The notes beneath the pieces are model-generated. The model was given only the letters and a program-made list of their open reading frames with translations, had not been told where the DNA came from and made no database searches. Of a stretch of 36,144 bases of DNA, positions 20,639 to 29,248 are shown piece after piece; positions within the stretch are counted from its first letter, which is position 1, and each line of letters starts with the position of its first letter. Source of the DNA: VRUE01 sp963702705 (GTDB lineage: Bacteria > Actinomycetota > Thermoleophilia > Solirubrobacterales > 70-9). Both the position numbers and the translations under genes were made by a program. The DNA lies in assembly GCA_963702705.1 (NCBI GenBank), contig CAVPDR010000008.1:1-36144 (forward strand), written 5' to 3'.

Positions 20639-21565
20639 CTAATCGTCGAAGTCGAAGTCCTTGGGCGGCTTCTGCTCGAACCAGAGCTGGTCGTCCTCGG
20701 GGGTCTCCTCGAGGAAGTCCGGGGTCTCCTCGAGCACGTCCTCGTCGGCGCGCGGTGCCTGGGGCTCGTCGGGCTCCGGCTCTTCCTCGTCGACGACTGA
20801 CTCCTCGACCACCTCTGCGTCGATGACCTCTGGCTCCGGCTCGTCGGCGAGCGGGACATCGGACTCGCGCGGCGCCTCGAGCGCCTGGTCGAGTTCGTCG
20901 GAGAGGCGCTGCTCGTTCCAGAAGGCGTCGTCCTCGTCGTCGAGGTCCTCGTCATCGTCGGGCGCCGGGCCTTCGACGCTGACCCCGGCCTCTTCGGCCT
21001 CGTCGAGGCCGGCCAACGGGTCGGTCGGGGCAAGGCGGGGCTCGGAGATCTCCTCCTCGACCAACTCCTCGTCGGTCGGGTTGGGCGGCCCGGCCAGCTC
21101 CTCCTCGACGTCGAAGATCTCGGTCGGCTGTTCGGCGATCGCGTGGCGCTCTTCGGTCGAGGGCCCGCTCGGCTCGATCTCGGGCTCCTCGGCCGGCTCG
21201 GGGAGGTCGGCGACGATCTCGTGCTCCATCGCCGGCTGCTCCTCTTCGCCGGGCGCCTCGTCGACCGGGGCCGGTTCCTCGCTCGCCGCCTCTGGCTCAG
21301 CCGGTGCGGGCTCCTCGCGCGGCGGAGGCGGCTCCTGAAGATCGGCGATCGTAGGCTCGCGCCGAGCGGCCGGCTCCCCGTCCGTCTCGGGCTGCGTCAT
21401 GAATTCCGTCGGCGCCTCAGCGGCCGGATCGTGGGCGGCCTCGTCACCGGGCCGCTCCGCCTGACCGAACGCCTCGTCCTCGAGCTGCTTCAGCTCGGAA
21501 TCGCCCGCGCCATGCGCGCGCTTCAGTTCCAGGTGCTCGCGTATTGCCTCGTCGAGAATGCCCAT
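20639..21565 (-). CDS. Acidic, Glu/Pro-rich low-complexity protein
   Basis: The 308-aa product opens with a short conserved-looking helix (MGILDEAIREHLELKRAHGA) and then becomes mostly disordered, dominated by Glu, Asp, Pro and Ala. A distinctive C-terminal segment follows (DDAFWNEQRLSDELDQALE ... DDQLWFEQKPPKDFDFDD) with aromatic residues in an acidic background. No catalytic motif is visible. The ends look like binding motifs joined by a flexible acidic linker, perhaps an adaptor or scaffold, but this is a guess. AGGA lies 10 nt before the ATG. It sits between two tRNA-Ala genes. Confidence 0.8.
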   Translation of the reverse strand: MGILDEAIREHLELKRAHGAGDSELKQLEDEAFGQAERPGDEAAHDPAAEAPTEFMTQPETDGEPAARREPTIADLQEPPPPREEPAPAEPEAASEEPAPVDEAPGEEEQPAMEHEIVADLPEPAEEPEIEPSGPSTEERHAIAEQPTEIFDVEEELAGPPNPTDEELVEEEISEPRLAPTDPLAGLDEAEEAGVSVEGPAPDDDEDLDDEDDAFWNEQRLSDELDQALEAPRESDVPLADEPEPEVIDAEVVEESVVDEEEPEPDEPQAPRADEDVLEETPDFLEETPEDDQLWFEQKPPKDFDFDD

Positions 21566-21655
21566 TGACTCAAGTCCTGGCCGGGAACCTAAAGCCTATG
21601 CGGTTATCCTTGCGCTTGCGAGGGTCGTGGGACGTTCCTCCCATCCCCCGCCTTC

Positions 21656-21728
21656 GGGGCTATAGCTCAGCTGGCAGAGCGCCTGGATCGCACCCAGGAG
21701 GTCGGCGGTTCGAATCCGCCTAGCTCCA
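21656..21728 (+). tRNA. tRNA-Ala (anticodon CGC)
   Basis: The acceptor GGGGCTA pairs with TAGCTCC, the D-arm is AGCTCAGCTGGCAGAGC, the anticodon stem CCTGG/CCAGG holds the loop ATCGCAC (anticodon CGC), and the T-arm has GGTTCGAATCC. The discriminator is A; no encoded CCA. The genes directly downstream look foreign, so this tRNA may mark the edge of an integrated island. I did not find a second copy of its 3' end in the window. Confidence 0.95.
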
Positions 21729-21763
21729 TCGCTTGAAGTCCCTGCAAAGCGGCGACTTAGCTT

Positions 21764-22300
21764 TTAGAGCCATTTCCAACCGGGAAGCTCTTCAACCGGA
21801 ACGATCTCGAATGCAGCCTCGGCGATGCAGGGCATCACCGGCGCAGGGCGGCCAGTGACGAAGAGGATCGACCCGCCGTTCCTCAGCGTCGCCATTACCC
21901 CGAGCTCGTCGAGTGCGCCGTTGACCTGGCCCAGGAGCCACTTGACCCGCTCGCCGTACTGGACCGCAGTCTCGCCCTCGTGGGCAAAGTGCCCGGAAAG
22001 CTTGCCGGCGACTTCGCTCGAGCTGAGGGCGCCGACCAAGTCCTTGCACTCGACTGCGTAGAGGCGTGGGCCCGGGTGTCGGCGGCGACCACAACAATGT
22101 CGCCAGGTCTCGCTGTCGAGCGCTGAGTTCTTTACCCAGCGCAGCGACGTTGGTCGCCTCGAAGCGACGGACGGCGCCGACGGCCTCCCCTCCTGTCGCT
22201 CGAACTTTGCCTCCACCTGACGGCGATCCGGCTGAGCTCGACCCGAAAAACTGGCCGTAGAGCCTCGAAGCGGCGTGCCAATCGCTTCCTCCGCCTGCGG
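21764..22300 (-). pseudogene. Decayed nuclease-like gene (frameshifted)
   Basis: Three minus-strand frames each hold part of what looks like one protein. The 5' part reads naturally as GGEAVGAVRRFEATNVAALG then KELSARQRDL. The centre reads PGDIVVVAADTR in a second frame. The 3' part reads RLYAVECKDLVGALSSSEVA and ILFVTGRPAPVMPCIAEAAF in a third, ending GWKWL at the TGA. The D-I-V-V-V-A plus V-E-C-K pattern resembles a PD-(D/E)xK restriction-type nuclease core. At least two frameshifts are needed to join them, so the gene is broken unless the sequence has errors. The 5' limit is uncertain. Confidence 0.6.
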
Positions 22301-22301
22301 A

Positions 22302-23390
22302 CTAAATCTCGACGGTCATCCGAGCCTGTAGGACCTCGTCCAGCGCAGCTAGAGATTTCTCTTGCGCCCGTTCGCGATCTTTGAACTCATGCGCCAGCTC
22401 TTGCTGAACGGACAGCAGCGGCTCCCCTTGGCTATCCGTTGGCACCATGATCGACACTACCGCTTTAACGTTCCGCAAACTGGCCCGAAACACCCGATCA
22501 AACCCGAAGCGCGATCTCGTAAATTTCAGCCAGGACCATACGTACTCCGGGTCCAGCCGCTCATCCTTGACCTGAAGCCTTCCACAATGATCTGTAGTAG
22601 CGAACTCAACGCCACTAGGCACGAAATTCCAATCAAAATTTCCATCGATTCCCCACAATAGTGACGGCCGACTGAAGTTACCCAGATTCGATTCTTCGAC
22701 GAATCCAAATGGGCGAAGAGCATTCGCGCTATACACAGGTACCCCCGCCTCTTTATGTTCACTCCGAAGGACGCGTTGACCGATCGACAACTCGAAAACC
22801 GCAGAATCGCCTAGGCTGAGTCCCTGCACAGGCTCGGGCACCTCTAGCACAACAGCCGCCCGCTCAAGCATCTGCTGCGTCCGTTCGACCTCTCTCTGGC
22901 CCAGCTCAATACGCCGAAGTCTGTCGCCGGTTGCGATCATCTGCTGGTAGTCGAGATCGCCTTCCTTGGTGACGGGAATGCGAATCAAAACTTCCATTGC
23001 GGTTTCGGGATAGAGCTTCGTATATTCATTCAATCTTCCATCCACGCGCCTACCTACCGCAGCGGCCATCAGCTGAGGTTCCATAGCAAAGCGTAGGTAG
23101 GTCAAGTCCGGCGTCTTGTCAGGATTTCTAGGTACCAACACCCCCCGGTCTCTGTTCGCCGCAAAACGACCTGAGACCTCCTGGATTCGGCCGCCATATC
23201 CATTCATTACCCAAGTCAGATACCTGCCGTCATATTCAAAGGTGTCCACATACCCAAACGGCCGCGCCAAGGATGCCGAGTAAACAGGAAAATCACCCTC
23301 ATGTTTTTCCATGTAATTGCGAATGTACTTAGGCTTCCCGCTTCGGGCGGTAAACAGCTCGCCAATTGCTATCTCGGTATACCGAGTCAT
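22302..23390 (-). CDS. HsdS-like DNA specificity subunit (type I/BcgI style)
   Basis: The 362-aa protein shows the internal duplication of restriction specificity subunits. The first half has VYSASLARPFGYVDTFEYD and a YLTWVMNGYGG stretch; the second has VYSANALRPFGFVEESNLG and SLLWGIDGN. Each half ends in a coiled helix (DRLRRIELGQREVERTQQM; HEFKDRERAQEKSLAALDE) like the conserved spacers that set the distance between two half-sites. No methyltransferase or translocase gene is adjacent on this strand, so it is orphaned or works with the single-chain enzyme at 25596. Base composition is clearly lower in GC than the surroundings, indicating transfer. It overlaps the 93-aa gene upstream by 4 nt. 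Confidence 0.85.
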   Translation of the reverse strand: MTRYTEIAIGELFTARSGKPKYIRNYMEKHEGDFPVYSASLARPFGYVDTFEYDGRYLTWVMNGYGGRIQEVSGRFAANRDRGVLVPRNPDKTPDLTYLRFAMEPQLMAAAVGRRVDGRLNEYTKLYPETAMEVLIRIPVTKEGDLDYQQMIATGDRLRRIELGQREVERTQQMLERAAVVLEVPEPVQGLSLGDSAVFELSIGQRVLRSEHKEAGVPVYSANALRPFGFVEESNLGNFSRPSLLWGIDGNFDWNFVPSGVEFATTDHCGRLQVKDERLDPEYVWSWLKFTRSRFGFDRVFRASLRNVKAVVSIMVPTDSQGEPLLSVQQELAHEFKDRERAQEKSLAALDEVLQARMTVEI

Positions 23391-23668
23391 GCCAGCTCCT
23401 TCATCAATGCGTCCAAAGCTGATCGAGCATCTCCTACCAAGTCGCGAAACTCCTCGGGACCAACCTCGAAGGCTTCCTCAACGATGCCGAGTTCGACCTT
23501 CTCATTGTGGGTCCAGTTCCGATCGACAAGCCAGTTTCGCATCTGGTCAAACTCAGTCCATGGAATCAACCGACAGCGAGCCTCGCTGCTGCTGAACACG
23601 TCGGGGTTCGCCCGGAAAAACCGAAACTGCTCAGTCATGAGCACTAGATCATTTGCTTCGACAGGCAC
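23387..23668 (-). CDS. Small hypothetical protein coupled to the HsdS-like gene
   Basis: A 93-aa product with no recognised family. It is rich in aromatic and charged residues (MTEQFRFFRANPDVFSSSEA, FDQMRNWLVDRNWTHNEKVE) and ends in an amphipathic helix (FRDLVGDARSALDALMKELA). It overlaps the HsdS-like start by 4 nt, so the two are probably co-translated and may interact. The start at GTG 23668 has AGGAGG immediately in front with no spacing, so the real start may be an internal GTG or ATG (such as the Met of MTEQF). Confidence 0.6.
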   Translation of the reverse strand: MPVEANDLVLMTEQFRFFRANPDVFSSSEARCRLIPWTEFDQMRNWLVDRNWTHNEKVELGIVEEAFEVGPEEFRDLVGDARSALDALMKELA

Positions 23669-23769
23669 CCTCCTAGTGTCCCGAGACTCGCCGATCTCCG
23701 AGACCAGGTAGGTGAAGACTGGACTTCGTTGTTCTCCCGGAGCCTCCTCTCGCGTGCTTGTCGGCGGCG

Positions 23770-23775
23770 ATTATA
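23770..23775 (-). promoter_or_regulatory. TATAAT -10 box upstream of the HsdS-like operon
   Basis: A perfect TATAAT on the minus strand lies in an AT-rich patch (about 23768-23816) in the 203-bp gap between the 93-aa gene and the SprT-like gene, roughly 100 nt before the first start. A TTGACT is present but only 6 nt away, too close to be its -35. Confidence 0.3.
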
Positions 23776-23871
23776 TTTATAAGTCAAATTAAATTGAGAA
23801 TTTGTGCTATTTAAGCATTGCTTCCGCAAAGAGCCGCCGAGCACTCACCAGGAGTGCCTCCCGATCAGGCT

Positions 23872-24375
23872 TCAGACAACCTGAGTTCTTGACCGCTCGA
23901 TCGCCTCGGCGTAGGTGCCGTGGCGGGTGCTCGATGGGGGACGGATGGCGATTCCGTATGCCTCGGCCATCGCCATTGCCAGGGTCTGCTTGAAGGTCTG
24001 GCCGTGCCAGGCGCGGGGCTCGGCCGAACGGCCCACGTGCAGGTGGACCAGCTCGTGGATAAGCGTCTCTTGGATATCGCCGGGGCGGATTCCGGGGTAG
24101 GCGGTGACCGAGAGGCGGAACTCGGCCGGGATGGCGAAACCGAGGCGGTTTGGGCGCTTGCGAGCCCGCCGCACCTTGAGTGCAGGGCGCCGCGTCGCGA
24201 GTGGGCCCTCGACGAAGACCGGCAGGGCGCGCAGGCGTTCGAGCTCCTGGTCGAGTGCCACCCCCGCCACCAGGTAGTAAGAGCGCTCGCGGCGCGCCGA
24301 GGCCGGCGTGCGCCGCGGCGCGGCGGGCGCTCTGTGGCCGCTCTTCGACGGCCGTCGGAGGAACTTGGTCACCAT
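23872..24375 (-). CDS. SprT-like zinc metallopeptidase
   Basis: The 167-aa protein has the zinc site HELVH (H107, E108, H111) and a third His in WHGQTF (H124), in the spacing of SprT/Spartan-type and related WLM-group peptidases. A strand-rich segment (RLGFAIPAEFRLSVTAYPGI) precedes it and a basic N-terminal tail of about 30 residues leads it. Spartan-type proteases degrade proteins crosslinked to DNA; bacterial SprT-like proteins are largely uncharacterised and also appear near restriction genes. The start is ATG 24375. It is divergent from the PLD-family gene. Confidence 0.8.
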   Translation of the reverse strand: MVTKFLRRPSKSGHRAPAAPRRTPASARRERSYYLVAGVALDQELERLRALPVFVEGPLATRRPALKVRRARKRPNRLGFAIPAEFRLSVTAYPGIRPGDIQETLIHELVHLHVGRSAEPRAWHGQTFKQTLAMAMAEAYGIAIRPPSSTRHGTYAEAIERSRTQVV

Positions 24376-24522
24376 CGGCAGCGAGAGTCTTAACCCAGCT
24401 ACGGACAAGAGCGGCGGACGACATCGAGGCGTCGTCGTGAAGCCGGCACGCAGCCGGCGATCGATCGTCGGACGGCGACCGCCGGCGCAGGAGCCGATGC
24501 CCATCGCGCGAATAGCCGTTGA

Positions 24523-25560
24523 GTGCTCACCTTCCTCCCTGTCGGTCCTGGCAGCAATCCAATCGGGCAGGCATGGAGGGACACGGGACCCGACATCGTG
24601 CGGATCGCGATGGCGTTCGCGAGCGAGACGGGAGTGGAGGAGCTGCGCGGCAAGGTCGTCGGCTCGGCTGATTTCGACTCGCCCCAAAAGCAGTGGCTCG
24701 TCGGCATCCAGGAAGGCATCACTCAGCCGAAAGCCCTGGAGAGACTGGGAGTGGTGGCGAACTCCGAGGTGCGGGTGCCCTTCGGCAGTGCCGCACTGGC
24801 CGGGCCAGGGCTGAAGGCGCCGGACTTCTTTCACCCCAAGCTCTACTACTTCGAGAACAGCTCGACCGAGGAGGCCGCGATCGTCTCGACCTCGGCCAAC
24901 CTGACCCTGAGCGGCCTGAGGACGAACGTCGAGCAGGCGCTCGCCTGGCGCGGGTCGCGCTCGGACGACGCCGCAAAAGAGCTGAGGCGGTGGTGGGACG
25001 CTCAGTGGGCCGACGCAGATCCCGCGACGGGCGCCTTCGTCGCGGCCTACGAAGCAAAGCGACCGAGGCTCCCCCTGCGCAAAAAACCGTCGGGCAAAGA
25101 GCCGCCCGATGCAGTGCTGCGCAAAGCCTCGACCTTTTGGATCGAACTCACGCGGAAGCCCGAGGGCGGCAGCTACAACCAGATCGAGCTCCTCTACAAC
25201 GGGCACTTCTTCTTCTACCCGGACAGCGCGAGCCCCTCGAAGGCCGGCGGCAGGGCGCTCTCGTTCGAAGACAACCGTGGCAACGTCTACGACGACGCGG
25301 GGCGGCAGATCACCTTCAACGGTCCGCCCCGGATGCCGACCGGCAACAGCATGTGGCGGGTATACATGCCGACCCTCGCGATGGGATTCCGCGACTACCA
25401 GGACGGTGACGTCCTCGTCCGCTTCGAGCGAGGCAATCGCGCCGACCACTACCGCCTCGAAGTGGCGGGGTCGGACTCGCCCCAGGCCCTCGCCTGGATC
25501 GACGCATCTGCGGTCGTCGAGCACCCGGGGCCGCCGCCCCATCGCATGGGCTGGTCCTGA
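24523..25560 (+). CDS. PLD-superfamily nuclease-like protein (NgoFVII/BfiI-like)
   Basis: The 345-aa protein has a single HKD-type site: H104 and K106 in FFHPKLYYF, then IVSTSANLTLSGLRTNVEQA with N126, matching the SANLT...G...N.E signature of PLD-domain restriction enzymes. Such enzymes dimerise to form one active site and cut DNA without metal. The C-terminal half (NQIELLYNGHFFFYPDSASP, NSMWRVYMPTLAMGFRDYQD) looks like a separate beta-rich domain, possibly for target recognition. It lies 35 bp before a large restriction-methyltransferase on the same strand, which suggests a defence role. The start is GTG 24523, with no strong ribosome binding site. Confidence 0.78.
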   Translation: MLTFLPVGPGSNPIGQAWRDTGPDIVRIAMAFASETGVEELRGKVVGSADFDSPQKQWLVGIQEGITQPKALERLGVVANSEVRVPFGSAALAGPGLKAPDFFHPKLYYFENSSTEEAAIVSTSANLTLSGLRTNVEQALAWRGSRSDDAAKELRRWWDAQWADADPATGAFVAAYEAKRPRLPLRKKPSGKEPPDAVLRKASTFWIELTRKPEGGSYNQIELLYNGHFFFYPDSASPSKAGGRALSFEDNRGNVYDDAGRQITFNGPPRMPTGNSMWRVYMPTLAMGFRDYQDGDVLVRFERGNRADHYRLEVAGSDSPQALAWIDASAVVEHPGPPPHRMGWS

Positions 25561-25595
25561 GGCCTGACGGCCGTCAGCAGGGCTAGCTTTAGGGA

Positions 25596-28500
25596 ATGCG
25601 GCTGAGCGAAATCGTGGCGCGGTTGGCGACGCGCCAGGGGGTGACCGAGGCTGACATCCAATCCGACGTCAGAGCGGTGCTCCTGGACGGACAGCTCGAG
25701 CTCGGAGAGGAGGACGTTCGCGTCGTGCTCGAGGCGCCGATCGAGAACCGAGGCCGGATCGACGTCGAGGCCGGAAGCACCGTGATCGAGGTGAAGAAAG
25801 ACCTCAGCAGCGCAACCGTCAAGGCCCGCGCCGAGGAGCAGCTCGCCGGCTACCTCGGCAGCCGCGCTGCGGAAACGGGCCGGCGCTACGCCGGGATCCT
25901 CACCGACGGTGCAATCTGGGAGCTGCACCACCTGGTCGGCGACGAATGCCGGCTCGTCAACGAGCTGCGGCTGAGAGGTGACGCGGGCGATACCGAAGCA
26001 TTGATCGTCTGGTTGGAGGGAGTGATGGCGACCGCCTGCGGGATCAAGCCGACCCCGGAGGAGATCCGCCGCCGGCTCGGTGCCGAGGGGCCGAGTTTCG
26101 CCCTCGACGTCGCCGACCTCAAACAGCTCTACGCACAGCACAAGCTGGAGCCGGAGGTCGCCCTCAAGCGCGAGCTCTGGGCCCGTCTGCTCGTTTCGGC
26201 CCTGGGAACTCACTTCCCCGACACCGACGAGCTGTTCGTTCTCCACACATACCTGGTCGTCAGCGCTGAGCTCATCGCGCATTCCACTGTCGGCTTGCCG
26301 ATCGTCGGGGTCAGCGCCAAAGCCCTGTTGGCGGGCGACGAGTTCCGCGCCGCCGAACTGAACGGTGTGGTCGAGGCCGACTTCTTCGACTGGCCCATCG
26401 ACGTCGACGGGGGGGACCGCTTCGTCGCCGCGCTGGCGCGCCGGATCGCCCGCTTCGACTGGTCGGAGGTCAACCACGACGTCCTCAAGAATCTCTACGA
26501 GTCGGTGATCGACGCCGACACGAGGAAGCACCTCGGCGAGTACTACACACCAGACTGGCTGGCCGAGGGTGTGGTCCAGGAGGCCGTCACCAACCCCCTC
26601 GAGCAGCGGGTCCTCGACCCAGCGTGTGGCTCGGGCACGTTTCTCTTTTGGGCCGTGCGGCGCTATCTGAGCGCCGCCGAGTCGGCGGGAATGTCACAGG
26701 AAGAGGCGATCCTTGGCCTCGTCGCCCACGTGGCCGGAATAGACCTGCACCCGGTCGCGGTGGCGCTGGCGCGGGTCACCTACCTGCTGGCGATCGGGCC
26801 CAAATACCTGACGGGAGAGCGCCCACCCTTCAGCGTGCCCGTCTACCTGGGGGACAGCCTTCGCTGGGAACAGAGCGACTCGCTTTTCTCGCGGGGTGGA
26901 ATCACCATCTTCACCACCGACCAGGCCGAGCTGGTCGACCGCGAACTCCACTTCCCCGAACGCGTGATCGCCGACGCGGACCGCTTCGACCAACTCGTCG
27001 CCGAGCTCGCCAGCCGCGCATCCTCGCGAAAGCGCGGCTCGCCCCACCCAAGCATCGACTCGATCCTGCGCCGCCGTGCCGTGCACCCGGACGACAGCGA
27101 AGCGCTGGTGGCGGTCTTCAACGCTCTCTGCGACCTCCACGACGAACAGCGCGACCACATCTGGGGTTACTACGTGCGCAACCTCGCCCGGCCCGCCTGG
27201 TTCACCCAGCCCGAGAACCACGTCGACGTCCTGGTCGGAAACCCCCCCTGGCTCTCCTACCGCTTCATGTCCGAGCGCATGCAGGCGCTCTACCGGGGGA
27301 TGTCCGAGCAGCGAAATCTCTGGGCGGGCGGCAAGGTCTCCACCCACCAGGACCTGTCCGACCTGTTCGTCGTACGCGCGGCCGAGCAGTACCTGAGCGC
27401 CGGCGGGCGCTTTGGCTTCGTGATGCCGGCCGCCGTGCTTTCCCGCCGGCAGTTCGAGGGCTTCCGGAAGGGCAGCTACGACAGCGCGGGGGCCGCGATC
27501 AGCGTCCACTTCGATCGGTCCTGGGACCTGCGCGGCGTAACGCCGGACATATTCCCGGTCCCGGCCGCGGTCGTCTTCGGTCAGCGGTCGGAGCAGCCGG
27601 AAAGCATGCCGCCTTCCGCGGTCGCAATCGAGGGCCGGATCGCGCCGCACGGAACCCGCTGGGAAGACGCCGAGTCACGGCTGTCCAAAACCGACACCGA
27701 CGTGCTGCCCGGCGGTGAGGCTGGGGCGGCTCTCTCTCCCTACGCGGAGCGCTTCTTCCAGGGGGCGATCCTGATCCCACGGGTGCTGATCACCGTGCAC
27801 GACCTGCCGGCGGGCCCGCTTGGCACCCCGACCGGAACGCGCCACGTGGCGAGCTACCGCAGCTCACTCGAGAAGATGCCCTGGAAGGCGCTCGGCCCGC
27901 TGGACGGGAACGTCGAGACGCGCTTTCTCCACCAGACGCTTTTCGGCACCAGCATCGCGCCGTTCCGTGTCCTCGACCGGGATGTGCAGTCGGTGATCCC
28001 CTGGACGGGCACGGAACTGATCGCCGGCCCAGACGCGCGGCTGGATGAGTTCCCCGGCCTGGCCAAATGGTGGCGCGGAGCGGAAGAGGCCTGGGAGCGC
28101 AACCGGAGCAAGAGCACGAAGCTCAGCCTCCTCGAGCAGGTCGACTACTACGGCAAGTTGTCGAACCAGTTTCCACTGCAGCGACACCGGGTCCTCTACA
28201 CGAAGTCCGGTGTGCGCATCACCGCGGCCCGGGTCGAGGGAGATCAGGCGATCGTCGATCACACGCTCTACTGGGCCGCGGTCGATTCGGTCGAGGAGGG
28301 TCGCTACCTGGCAGCCGTCCTCAACAGCGACACCGTCCACCTCAAGGTCGAGCCGCTGATGAGCGAGGGGCTGTTCGGAAAGAGACACGTGGACAAGTAC
28401 GTCTTCGCGGTTCCCTTCCCGACCTTCGACCCCGACGATGACCTGCACGTGGAGATCGCGCGGGCGGCAGCCCGGGCCGAGGACGTCGCCGCCAAGCTCA

Positions 28501-28622
28501 CCCTGCCCGCTGAGCTCAAGTTCACGGCCGCGAGGTCCCAGGTGAGGAGCGCACTCGACGACGCGGGCGTCGCCGCCGAGCTCGAGACGCTGGTGGGGGA
28601 CCTCCTGGTCGGCAAGTCGTGA
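25596..28622 (+). CDS. Single-chain restriction-methyltransferase (type IIG/Eco57I-MmeI-like, N6-adenine)
   Basis: A 1008-aa protein. The N-terminal nuclease has the PD-(D/E)xK pattern RGRIDVEAGSTVIEVKKDL (D56, E65, K67). A helical connector precedes the methyltransferase with motif I DPACGSGTFLFW (about residue 341) and motif IV VGNPPWLSYRF (about residue 549), the NPPW/NPPY of N6-adenine enzymes. The last 350 or so residues are a target-recognition-like region (FRVLDRDVQSVIPWTG, KHRVLYTKSG-type strands, GLFGKRHVDKYVFAVPF). No helicase motifs are seen, so it is not type ISP. The start is ATG 25596, 6 nt after TAGCTT. Its stop overlaps the next start by 4 nt. Confidence 0.88.
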   Translation: MRLSEIVARLATRQGVTEADIQSDVRAVLLDGQLELGEEDVRVVLEAPIENRGRIDVEAGSTVIEVKKDLSSATVKARAEEQLAGYLGSRAAETGRRYAGILTDGAIWELHHLVGDECRLVNELRLRGDAGDTEALIVWLEGVMATACGIKPTPEEIRRRLGAEGPSFALDVADLKQLYAQHKLEPEVALKRELWARLLVSALGTHFPDTDELFVLHTYLVVSAELIAHSTVGLPIVGVSAKALLAGDEFRAAELNGVVEADFFDWPIDVDGGDRFVAALARRIARFDWSEVNHDVLKNLYESVIDADTRKHLGEYYTPDWLAEGVVQEAVTNPLEQRVLDPACGSGTFLFWAVRRYLSAAESAGMSQEEAILGLVAHVAGIDLHPVAVALARVTYLLAIGPKYLTGERPPFSVPVYLGDSLRWEQSDSLFSRGGITIFTTDQAELVDRELHFPERVIADADRFDQLVAELASRASSRKRGSPHPSIDSILRRRAVHPDDSEALVAVFNALCDLHDEQRDHIWGYYVRNLARPAWFTQPENHVDVLVGNPPWLSYRFMSERMQALYRGMSEQRNLWAGGKVSTHQDLSDLFVVRAAEQYLSAGGRFGFVMPAAVLSRRQFEGFRKGSYDSAGAAISVHFDRSWDLRGVTPDIFPVPAAVVFGQRSEQPESMPPSAVAIEGRIAPHGTRWEDAESRLSKTDTDVLPGGEAGAALSPYAERFFQGAILIPRVLITVHDLPAGPLGTPTGTRHVASYRSSLEKMPWKALGPLDGNVETRFLHQTLFGTSIAPFRVLDRDVQSVIPWTGTELIAGPDARLDEFPGLAKWWRGAEEAWERNRSKSTKLSLLEQVDYYGKLSNQFPLQRHRVLYTKSGVRITAARVEGDQAIVDHTLYWAAVDSVEEGRYLAAVLNSDTVHLKVEPLMSEGLFGKRHVDKYVFAVPFPTFDPDDDLHVEIARAAARAEDVAAKLTLPAELKFTAARSQVRSALDDAGVAAELETLVGDLLVGKS

Positions 28623-29248
28623 TCCGGCGGAGGAGATTCGGGGGCGCCGTCCTCTTCGGCATCCTGCTGGCGCTTCTGGCGGGCGGTGCCGGCCAGGCGG
28701 GCGCGCACGTGAGCAAGCGGTCCGGCCCCTTCGCGGTCGAGCTGGGCTGGGGCGTGGAGCCGCCCCAGGCCGGCGCAGCCAACTTCGTCGAGGTCGCCGT
28801 CTCCGACGCCGGGCGCGGGACGCCCGTCGCCGTCCCGGCCGGGGCGCTCTCAGTCGAGGTCGTCTACGGCGGGGCCGCGGTCACCCTGCCGCTCACCCCG
28901 ACCGAGGAACCGGGGGCCCTCGAGGCGGCGCTCACCCCCACCCGCCCCGGCAGCTACTCCTTCAGCGTCACCGGCAGCGTTCGCGGGCAGCCGCTCGACG
29001 TCGGCGCCGCCTGCTCGGAATCGACCTTCGAGTGCGTCGGGACGGCGGCCGCCACCGAGTTCCCGGCCAAGGACCCCTCGGCGGGCGAGCTGGCGCAGCG
29101 GCTGCGCAGCGAAGCCGACCGCGTCGGCGATGCCGGCGACCGGGCCGACGGCGCCCACACGCTCGCCGTCGTCGCGCTGGCGCTGGCCGTCGTCGCGCTG
29201 GCGGTCGCGGTCCGGGCGGGGCGCCGGCGTGGGAGCGGCCGGCCCTGA
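28619..29248 (+). CDS. Secreted, C-terminally anchored protein of the copper locus
   Basis: The 209-aa product has a signal peptide (MIRRRRFGGAVLFGILLALL, then AGAHVS), a beta-sandwich-like exported domain (ANFVEVAVSDAGRG, YGGAAVTLPLTP, GSYSFSVTGSVRG) with a possible disulfide (AACSESTFECVG), a short coiled stretch and a C-terminal membrane segment (HTLAVVALALAVVALAVAV) followed by Arg-rich stop-transfer residues. It resembles FixH/YtkA-type or CopC-accessory proteins, but no metal-binding motif is clear. It starts at GTG 28619, overlapping the restriction gene by 4 nt, and its TGA overlaps the candidate CTG start of the CopCD fusion. Confidence 0.7.
   Translation: MIRRRRFGGAVLFGILLALLAGGAGQAGAHVSKRSGPFAVELGWGVEPPQAGAANFVEVAVSDAGRGTPVAVPAGALSVEVVYGGAAVTLPLTPTEEPGALEAALTPTRPGSYSFSVTGSVRGQPLDVGAACSESTFECVGTAAATEFPAKDPSAGELAQRLRSEADRVGDAGDRADGAHTLAVVALALAVVALAVAVRAGRRRGSGRP

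Noticed and set aside
20661..21338. Ser-rich plus-strand frame opposite the acidic protein
   Set aside because: Antisense of Glu/Asp/Pro codons; a composition artefact.
24376..25542. N-terminal extension of the SprT-like frame to 556 aa
   Set aside because: The extra part is antisense to the PLD-family gene, and the metallopeptidase is complete from ATG 24375.
21656..28622. Integrase or duplicated tRNA attachment site bounding the island
   Set aside because: No integrase gene and no second copy of the tRNA 3' end were found in the window.
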